Shown here: in pieces, positions 15,613-20,400 of the stretch | How the letters are laid out: each line of letters begins with the position of its first letter | Position numbering within the stretch: the stretch's first letter is position 1 | Source of the DNA: DASZBX01 sp035943635 | GTDB lineage: Bacteria; Actinomycetota; Actinomycetes; Streptomycetales; Catenulisporaceae | Direction: 5' to 3' | DNA length: 20,400 nucleotides | Assembly (NCBI GenBank): GCA_035943635.1 | Contig: DASZBX010000058.1 | Coordinates: forward strand, 1-20,400 | The notes under the pieces: model-generated | Databases searched by the model: none | What the model was told of the DNA's origin: nothing | The model's input: the letters and a program-made list of their open reading frames with translations, nothing else | Made by a program: the position numbers and the translations under genes

Positions 15613-15865
15613 CAGATTGAATGCCCGTAGGCCTTTGCCAGCGGTCGATCCGGTACCGATTGGCGCCGCTCTCAGGTGTTGCCGTTGTGAGGTTCGAGCG
15701 GCCAACGAGGCCCGCACCGCCTCGTCGCCCCATCCCAGCTCAGCAGATCCCGCTTCGGCTCGCCCGCACCCCCGCACCCCCGCCCCAGTTCCGTGCTTTC
15801 TTCTCGCAGCTTCGGAACTCGCCCCCGACATATGTACACCGATTCCCCGTTTCCGACTTGCTTGT
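15613..15865. other. Stretch without a recognisable gene
   Basis: Frames here are short or have the biased composition of shadows. A C-rich run with repeated CGCACCCC lies near 15767-15785. No promoter or RNA gene is recognised. Confidence 0.5.
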
Positions 15866-16330
15866 CTATCCGGAGAATCCTCTGCTTTCGATGGCGGTCA
15901 ATGCTTGTGACAGCGTTGCCAGAGCCTCCAACGAGTGCCGGAATCCCTCAATGCCGAGTTCCGCCGTCAGCAGGTCGGCGAACGTCTGGTGCGCCGGGAT
16001 GATTCGGTGCACGGCGTCCCGGCCGGCTTCGGTCGGCGTGAGCAGTTTGGCGCGCGCGTGGGCTGGATTCGGATGGTATTCAGCCAGTTCATGGCCGACG
16101 AGCAGGTCGGCGATGCGTTGGACGCTCTGCCGGGTGATGCCCATCACCCGCGCGATCCCGGCGACCGGCAGCGGCTTGTCCAGTACCGCACCGAGTACCT
16201 GCCACCAGGCTGCGGTCAGTCCGGCCGGGCGGGCGAGCTTCTCGGCCACGTCGAGGAACTGGCCGTTGAGCCGGAACACGGTCAGCGCCGTACCTGACAG
16301 CAGTTCGACCGGTTGGGGCCCGTCGGTCAC
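15866..16330 (-). CDS. MarR-family transcriptional regulator
   Basis: Regulator of 154 residues. A helical start (TALTVFRLNGQFLDVAEKL) is followed by the winged helix at about 40-100: LTAAWWQVLGAVL, then PLPVAGIARVMGITRQSVQRIADLL. The wing ELAEYHPNPAHARAKLLTPTEAG carries the N-P-x-x-x-R-A-K-L motif common in the family. The GTG at 16330 overlaps the DJ-1-like gene's stop by 4 bp (GTGA), so the two are translationally coupled. It is likely to control its own operon through the inverted repeats at 16957-16985, which is inference from position. Confidence 0.9.
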   Translation of the reverse strand: MTDGPQPVELLSGTALTVFRLNGQFLDVAEKLARPAGLTAAWWQVLGAVLDKPLPVAGIARVMGITRQSVQRIADLLVGHELAEYHPNPAHARAKLLTPTEAGRDAVHRIIPAHQTFADLLTAELGIEGFRHSLEALATLSQALTAIESRGFSG

Positions 16331-16950
16331 CGCGCACCTGCGTTCGCCAGGTCCCAGTACGCGCTCTCGTCCTGGGCGCCGAACAGCCGGCACCAGGCGT
16401 CGAGTACGTCCGGGCGGTAGATGTCGAGCCGGGCCAGGATCTCGCGGGCGAACTCTACCGGCGCGGTCGGCCCGGCCGTGATCAGATCCCGATCGGTGAC
16501 GGCCGCAGTATGCTGATAGTGGGCTGCCCCGGCGTAGCCGCTGGAGGCCAGGTATTCCGCGGCGCCGCTGGTGTGGTCTCGCTCGTCGAGCAGGCCCTCT
16601 CGGGCCAGGCCGAAGGTCGCGCCGCAGATCGCGGCGACCGGGACGCCTGCGTCCAGGAAGGTTCGGGCGGTGTGTGCGAACGCGTCGAGTGCGCCCTCGG
16701 TGTGCCAGACCCCTGATCCGGGCAGGATGAGCATGGCACTGTCGGCCGGTTCGAGGTCCGCCAGCAGCACGTCCGGCAGTTGGCGCATGCCACCGGCGGT
16801 CGTCGCGGGTTCGGCGGTCAGGCCGACGCTCGCGACCTCGTAACGGCCGGGTTCGTGCTGCCACTGCGGGCTGCGGATATGGGCGATGGCATGGCCGACC
16901 TCCCAGTCGGCGAGGCCGTCGTAGACAGCCACGTGCACAGTCTTCATCAT
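16327..16950 (-). CDS. DJ-1/PfpI-family protein (class I glutamine-amidotransferase-like)
   Basis: Cytoplasmic protein of 207 residues with a Rossmann-like DJ-1/PfpI fold. The start MKTVHVAVYDGLADWEVGH gives the conserved Glu17. MLILPGSG is at 73-80, and the nucleophile elbow VAAICGATFGLA carries Cys109. HTSG follows at 126-129. Family members act as chaperones, glyoxalase-like or deglycase enzymes, or isonitrile hydratases; which applies here is open. Two tandem ATGs (16950, 16947) start the gene, and an AGGA lies about 8 bases upstream. It is the first gene of a two-gene operon with the MarR gene, which suggests a response to a reactive compound. Confidence 0.88.
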   Translation of the reverse strand: MMKTVHVAVYDGLADWEVGHAIAHIRSPQWQHEPGRYEVASVGLTAEPATTAGGMRQLPDVLLADLEPADSAMLILPGSGVWHTEGALDAFAHTARTFLDAGVPVAAICGATFGLAREGLLDERDHTSGAAEYLASSGYAGAAHYQHTAAVTDRDLITAGPTAPVEFAREILARLDIYRPDVLDAWCRLFGAQDESAYWDLANAGAR

Positions 16951-16956
16951 GACACA

Positions 16957-16985
16957 ATCCTGTCAAATAGACAGCTGGCTGTCAA
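16957..16985 (-). promoter_or_regulatory. Promoter and overlapping MarR-type operators
   Basis: On the minus strand TTGACA (16985-16980), a 17-base spacer and CAGGAT (16962-16957) form a good promoter whose start point would fall at or next to the DJ-1-like ATG. Three alternating GACAG/CTGTC half-sites overlap it. CTGTCAAATAGACAG (16960-16974) is a palindrome with a 5-base centre. GACAGCTGGCTGTC (16970-16983) is a near-perfect palindrome sharing its middle half-site. This fits autoregulation by the downstream MarR. Confidence 0.6.
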
Positions 16986-17387
16986 TATGAAGAACGAGCG
17001 GAGAGATGGCCGGACGAATGCTGGACCCGACAGCCCTTCACGTCGTCGCCCAGATCCACGTTCGGCGGTCCGAATCTTCCGTCGGGAGGTCAGAAGTCAG
17101 CACGCACTCGCGCGAACGAGGGATCCGGCTGCCATCCGACGCGCCGTTCGGCCTCTCCGCAAACGGCGACGCCATATCGAGCCTGCACAGCACGATCGTG
17201 CTTCGTTCGTCTCCCCAGAACTCTTACTCAGTCTGCGGCGCCCGTTCGAAGCCGACGATGAACCGAACGAAAAGTCCCGCGCCTATCGCCTACCGATTTT
17301 CCGTACCGACCCATGCCGCCGTCGCGGCCAACTCCACAGCAGCCAGCACGCCCGTCACGTCCCGGCGTAACTTTCCGCGCCGCTGCC
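16986..17387. other. Non-coding stretch with a 14-bp palindrome
   Basis: Open frames here have no protein character and no start signals. The one clear structure is AGCACGATCGTGCT at 17189-17202, a perfect 14-bp palindrome of operator or recombination-site type. A short minus-strand frame reading TGVLAAVELAATAAWVG ends at about 17290 and may be chance. No RNA gene is recognised. Confidence 0.5.
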
Positions 17388-17604
17388 CAAGACGAGTTGT
17401 TCCGAATTCTGGCGCGGCGAAACAGCTGATCGGCAGCGCCCGGCCGCACGCCGCGGCCAACCGCAGACGACAGAGTATGCGGTCGACCACGGCGCACGCC
17501 CAGCCACCACCGCTGAGCCGTTTCGCCGTGCGCACCCACCCAGCAGGTCAGCGCACCTACCAGCAACTCGGCCCAGGCGCCAGAATCCGGAACAACTCGT
17601 CTAG
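17388..17604. mobile_element. Small non-autonomous element with 24-bp terminal inverted repeats
   Basis: Positions 17392-17415 (beginning ACGAGTTGTTCCG) and 17577-17600 are inverted repeats of 24 bp with one mismatch. The pairing extends weakly to 17388 and 17604. The interior has further hairpins: GGCCGC/GCGGCC around 17442-17458, CCGCA/TGCGG around 17461-17481, and CACGGCG/CGCCGTG. It encodes no transposase. The size of about 210 bp, the terminal repeats and the second diverged copy at 1-185 fit a MITE-like or other structured intergenic repeat. The right end contains the TAG stop of the small membrane protein gene. No clear target duplication is seen. Confidence 0.65.
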
Positions 17605-17714
17605 TTGCCGCCACGGCCGTGCCTCTTGCCGCCACGTCTGGGCCAGCGGTAGATGACGTAGGCAATCACCAACGCGACGATCACGTACGGGACGATGTTC
17701 GTTACCTCATGCAT
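17601..17714 (-). CDS. Small single-pass membrane protein, 37 residues
   Basis: A short minus-strand gene encodes a protein that begins MHEVTNIVPYVIVALVI and continues as one hydrophobic helix (about residues 7-22). It ends in a basic, Gly-rich tail (RWPRRGGKRHGRGGN), which fits N-out, C-in insertion. An AGAGAGG Shine-Dalgarno stands 7 bases before the ATG at 17714. Single-TM proteins with a basic tail are common in actinomycetes but poorly annotated, and no function is recognised. The stop codon lies in the outer end of the inverted-repeat element, so the gene sits directly against it. It is divergent from the sensor kinase. Confidence 0.65.
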   Translation of the reverse strand: MHEVTNIVPYVIVALVIAYVIYRWPRRGGKRHGRGGN

Positions 17715-18086
17715 GAGATTGCCTCTCTGAGAGTTCTGACATTGTTCGACGTTCGACCGTGACCTGGGTTACCCGACTTGCCCGAAAGGTCGCTCACGGC
17801 ACCCCGCCGACGGCCTAATCTAAGGACATGGCGCCTAGCGGCGTGACGGCTCCGGCTCCGTCGCGTAGGGTTGCTTCGGCACGTTCTAGCTGATCGTTCA
17901 TACTGTCCACTGTCCCGCTGTCCGCGCCAAGCGGCATCGGCGCCTGGGTGGAACTTCAGCCAGCCCGAATCCCGGTCTCGACCGCCGTCTCTCCGGTCCT
18001 GGTTGGATCCTCCGCCCCTGGGTGGAGATCGAACTTCCACCCTGCGTTCGATGAGCCGCCCGCCAGCCGCGACTAAACTCGACGAC
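17715..18086 (+). promoter_or_regulatory. Upstream region of the two-component operon
   Basis: No convincing gene is seen in these 372 bp. GTTCGAC is repeated in tandem at 17744-17757. CTGTCC occurs three times at 17903, 17910 and 17918. CCTGGGTGGA is repeated at 17943-17952 and 18017-18026. GGGTGGA (18020-18026) and TCCACCC (18036-18042) form a perfect 7-bp inverted repeat with a 9-base centre. TAAACT at 18074-18079 is a good -10 element, 7 bases before the kinase ATG, which implies a leaderless transcript. The inverted repeat would lie close to the -35 position and could bind the cognate response regulator. Confidence 0.5.
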
Positions 18087-19337
18087 ATGGGCAGGAACCA
18101 GACATTCGAGCAGCCCGGCGCGATCGCCACAGGTGACGCGGCCGGTCAGCGGGGCGCACACGGTGCGGCTCGCCATGGTCTGCTGCTTCGTCTGCTCCGG
18201 CCGCTGCTCGTCGTCGCGGTAGTCACCACCATCGTGGAGGTGGCGGCGCATTCCACCCCTCGGCCGGCGGTTCACGGATCCGGGCTGTTGGTCACGCTCG
18301 CCTTGGCCAGCATCGCGGCGGGACTGTTCGGGGGCGTGTACACGATCACCGCGCCGCAGCCGGACCCGGTGTTCGCCGGCGGCATCGCACTGGCGACCGC
18401 GAGTTCGCTGGCGCTGGTCTGGCTTCAGCCCCTGGATCGGGCGGGCCTGACCGGCATGGCCACGGTGACGGTCCTCCTGGTGGCCTGTCTGCGTCAACGC
18501 CCTCGCCTGCTGGCAGCGTTGATAGGCGGTGAGTTCGTCGTCCTGGTGGCCGAGTCGTGGCGCGGGCGAACGCTGCCAGCGAGCCTGTCGCTGTGCTTCC
18601 CGATATTGGGGGTGTACGTCTTGACGATGCTGTTCCAGCGTATGCGCAACGACAAGGAGCAGGCTGAGACGCTGTTGGCACACGTCGAGGCGACTCGACA
18701 TGCGCAGGCCGAGGCCGCCGCGCTCGCCGAGCGTCAGCACCTGGCGCGGGAGATGCACGACGTGCTCGCGCACTCGCTGTCCGGGCTGATGCTGCACCTC
18801 GAAGGGGCGCGGATGCTGGCCGGGAGCAGTCCGTCCGACCCGCGGCTGCCGCTGGCGGTCGACCGTGCGCACGAGTTGGCGAAGGAGGGGCTGACCGAGG
18901 CGCGCCACGCCATCGGGATGCTGCGCGACGAGCAGCTTCCCGGACCCGAGGCTCTGCACACACTCACCGGGCAGTTCACTCGGCACAGCGGGATCCCGTG
19001 CATGTTCGTGACGTCCGGCACGCCGCTGCCGATACGCCCGGACGCGCGGCTGGCCGTGTACCGCGTCACGCAGGAGGCGCTGACAAACGTCGTCAAGCAC
19101 GCCCACGCCGACCGCGTCGACGTACGGCTGGCGTATGTGGGCGACCAGGTGAATCTGACCATCGAGGACTTCGGCGCGGGTCGCGACGCGGTCGATTCCC
19201 TCGCATCGGCGCCGGCCAGGGACAGCGGCGGGTACGGCCTGACCGGCATGCGCGAGCGGGCCGAGTTGCTCGGCGGCACTCTCGTCGCGGCCGCGACGGC
19301 TACCGGATTCCGAGTCGAGCTGAGGGTTCCGGCATGA
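18087..19337 (+). CDS. NarL-type sensor histidine kinase (HisKA_3)
   Basis: Membrane kinase of 416 residues. After a 30-residue cytoplasmic start, six hydrophobic segments follow (about 31-54, 66-88, 96-115, 121-136, 139-157, 167-184), then a short coiled-coil linker. The dimerisation and phospho-acceptor domain carries His224 in REMHDVLAHSLSGL. The ATP-binding domain has the N-box ALTNVVKHA (Asn334), a slightly unusual EDFGAGR G1 box and GGYGLTGMRERAELLGG. No extracytoplasmic sensor domain exists, so the signal is probably sensed in or at the membrane. The ATG at 18087 is preferred to an upstream in-frame start because the upstream part is not protein-like and a -10 element fits. It overlaps the response-regulator start by 4 bp. 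Confidence 0.9.
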   Translation: MGRNQTFEQPGAIATGDAAGQRGAHGAARHGLLLRLLRPLLVVAVVTTIVEVAAHSTPRPAVHGSGLLVTLALASIAAGLFGGVYTITAPQPDPVFAGGIALATASSLALVWLQPLDRAGLTGMATVTVLLVACLRQRPRLLAALIGGEFVVLVAESWRGRTLPASLSLCFPILGVYVLTMLFQRMRNDKEQAETLLAHVEATRHAQAEAAALAERQHLAREMHDVLAHSLSGLMLHLEGARMLAGSSPSDPRLPLAVDRAHELAKEGLTEARHAIGMLRDEQLPGPEALHTLTGQFTRHSGIPCMFVTSGTPLPIRPDARLAVYRVTQEALTNVVKHAHADRVDVRLAYVGDQVNLTIEDFGAGRDAVDSLASAPARDSGGYGLTGMRERAELLGGTLVAAATATGFRVELRVPA

Positions 19338-20400
19338 GTGACAAACCGATCAGGGTGCTGGCCGCCGACGATCAGCGGGTGGTGCGCGAGGGCCTGGCGC
19401 TGGTACTCGGCCTCCTGCCTGGGGTGGAGGTGGTCGGCACAGCGTCCGACGGCGACGAAGCCCTGGCGCTGGCACAGGAGTTGCGGCCGGACGTGGTGTT
19501 GATGGACTTGCGGATGCCGCGCCGGGACGGGTTCGCGGCGATCCGGGAGTTACGCGAGCAGCTCCCGGAGATCAAGGTAATCGTGCTGACCACATATGCC
19601 GACGATCGTTCTGTGGTGGAGGCGCTGCGGGCCGGAGCGCGCGGCTACCTGACCAAGGACGCTGGGGGCGCGGAGATCGACCGGGCGTTGCGGCAGGTGC
19701 TCGACGAACGGTCCGTGATCGACCCGGCGGTACAGCACCATCTCGTCGACGCCATCGCGAACGGCGGCGCGAGCGACGACACCACTGTAAGAAGGAGCCC
19801 GAGCGAAGACGAAAACGAAAACGAGAACGAGAACGAGAACGAGAACGACATCAACGGAACTGGGCCCGGGAATGTGGGCCAGAGCAGCAATGGCAGCGTA
19901 GGAGGTAGGTACGAGAGCGCTCTGGTCGAGGGCGGGAGAAGCGTCCACGGCACGGATGGGGCTGCTGCTTCAGAAAGTGGGGACACCGGCGTTCGGGACG
20001 ACGGGTTGAGCGGAGGCGGAAGCGGTCTCGGCGGCAAAGGTACTTGGAGAGGGGTCGAAAACGACGACAGGATCAGGAGCCAAAGCAACACCGACCAAAG
20101 CCGGAGTGTAAGCAACGGTTCTGGTGACGGGAACGGGAGCAGACATGGCACTGAAGACGCGGCCCGATACACCGGCAGGATCGGCAACGGGTTCACGAGC
20201 CAGAGCTACACCGGCCAAGCCAGGGGTGCGAACGAGGGATCTCGCGATGGGAATGGGAGCGGGAATAGCTTTACAGGCGCCGACCGATACTCGCCCGGCT
20301 TCGCCACCGGCACGAGCAGCGGCAGCGGCAGCGGCAGCGGCAGCGGCAGCGGCAGCGGCAGCGGCAGCGGCAGCGGCAGCGGCAGCGGCAGCGGCAGCGG
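19334..20400 (+). CDS. NarL-type response regulator with a very long low-complexity tail, 3' end outside the window
   Basis: The receiver domain is complete (residues 1-125). It has the acidic pair Asp12/Asp13, phospho-acceptor Asp58 (VVLMDLRMP), Thr86 and Lys108 (GYLTKDA). In normal family members a short linker then leads to a LuxR helix-turn-helix. Here, from about residue 146, the open frame continues as Ser/Gly/Asn/Asp/Arg-rich low complexity to the window end at residue 355. It contains (EN)6 at 160-171, two 40-residue repeats (249-328) and a Ser-Gly run from 329 on. No DNA-binding domain has appeared by then. The tail uses AGA, AGG, AGT, GTA and AAT codons rare in the neighbouring genes. 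Leu73 is a TTA codon. The ATGA overlap with the kinase gene fixes the start. Confidence 0.88.
   Translation, partial: MSDKPIRVLAADDQRVVREGLALVLGLLPGVEVVGTASDGDEALALAQELRPDVVLMDLRMPRRDGFAAIRELREQLPEIKVIVLTTYADDRSVVEALRAGARGYLTKDAGGAEIDRALRQVLDERSVIDPAVQHHLVDAIANGGASDDTTVRRSPSEDENENENENENENDINGTGPGNVGQSSNGSVGGRYESALVEGGRSVHGTDGAAASESGDTGVRDDGLSGGGSGLGGKGTWRGVENDDRIRSQSNTDQSRSVSNGSGDGNGSRHGTEDAARYTGRIGNGFTSQSYTGQARGANEGSRDGNGSGNSFTGADRYSPGFATGTSSGSGSGSGSGSGSGSGSGSGSGSGSGS
19811..19846 (+). repeat. Six Glu-Asn hexanucleotide repeats
   Basis: Six GA(A/G)AAC units, two GAAAAC followed by four GAGAAC, encode (EN)6 in the response regulator just after its receiver domain. The codon-level variation is small, which suggests recent slippage expansion. 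Confidence 0.9.
20078..20317 (+). repeat. Two in-frame 120-bp (40-residue) repeats
   Basis: Residues 249-288 and 289-328 of the response regulator align without gaps. Shared features are SQS(N/Y)T(D/G)Q at unit positions 1-7, GS-x-DGNGS at 14-21 and A-x-RY at 28-31. The second unit ends exactly where the Ser-Gly tract starts. The two DNA copies are diverged, so the duplication is older than the simple repeats on either side. Confidence 0.75.
20318..20400 (+). repeat. AGCGGC hexanucleotide tract running off the window
   Basis: An uninterrupted (AGCGGC)n run of 83 bases, almost 14 units, encodes alternating Ser-Gly. It is identical unit to unit and continues to the last base. Such a tract is prone to length change, and its true length may be misassembled. 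Confidence 0.95.

Noticed and set aside
17006..17656. A 216-codon plus-strand frame across the inverted-repeat element
   Set aside because: Composition is Arg/Ser/Pro-rich without domains or a start signal, and it runs through both terminal repeats.
19645..20196. Minus-strand frame rich in Ser, Phe, Pro and Leu opposite the response-regulator tail
   Set aside because: It is the mirror of the low-complexity tail. The plus frame is continuous with a perfect receiver domain.
20318..20400. CRISPR array at the right edge
   Set aside because: The repeat is a 6-bp microsatellite in frame with a coding sequence, without spacers.
1..20400. tRNA, rRNA or riboswitch
   Set aside because: No cloverleaf, rRNA-like segment or known riboswitch core was recognised on either strand by eye. 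A covariance-model search would be needed to exclude them.

Overview
The window is high-GC DNA with GTG starts, short intergenic gaps, 4-bp ATGA/GTGA gene overlaps, several apparently leaderless starts and almost no TTA codons. Together with FadE5-like, MocR, MMPL and NarL-type families this points to an actinomycete. The genus cannot be named from the sequence.

Positions 182-5590 hold a tight minus-strand operon: MaoC-type hydratase, APH-fold kinase, thiolase, HAD hydrolase and FadE5-like acyl-CoA dehydrogenase. A TetR regulator is divergent from it (5759) with a probable operator between them. The set looks like a CoA-thioester catabolic pathway. It contains as separate genes the three module types (HAD, kinase, dehydrogenase) fused in human ACAD10. 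Directly after the TetR gene comes a MocR-type regulator whose PLP-binding lysine is replaced by threonine.

Positions 8092-11595 carry a RibD/DHFR-like reductase, a metal-dependent amidohydrolase behind a perfect 14-bp palindrome, a pentapeptide-repeat protein and an alpha-helical protein of unknown function. Positions 11792-14587 hold an MMPL exporter divergent from a MarR regulator with only 36 bp between their start codons.

Positions 14588-15865 are a decayed stretch. It has a truncated 5' gene fragment with a good ribosome-binding site, a minus-strand gene broken by an in-frame TGA, and an integrase-like fragment with two in-frame stops. A DJ-1/PfpI-MarR operon with operator-like repeats over its promoter follows (15866-16985).

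Positions 16986-18086 are mostly non-coding. They hold a roughly 210-bp element with 24-bp terminal inverted repeats. A diverged second copy lies at the left edge of the window (1-185). Both copies sit directly after the stop codon of a minus-strand gene; for the right copy this is a 37-residue membrane protein.

The window ends in a two-component operon: a six-TM NarL-type sensor kinase and a response regulator. After a normal receiver domain, the regulator runs into a low-complexity tail of more than 200 residues: (EN)6, two 40-residue repeats and an uninterrupted Ser-Gly tract that leaves the window before any DNA-binding domain appears. This is the most unusual protein here.
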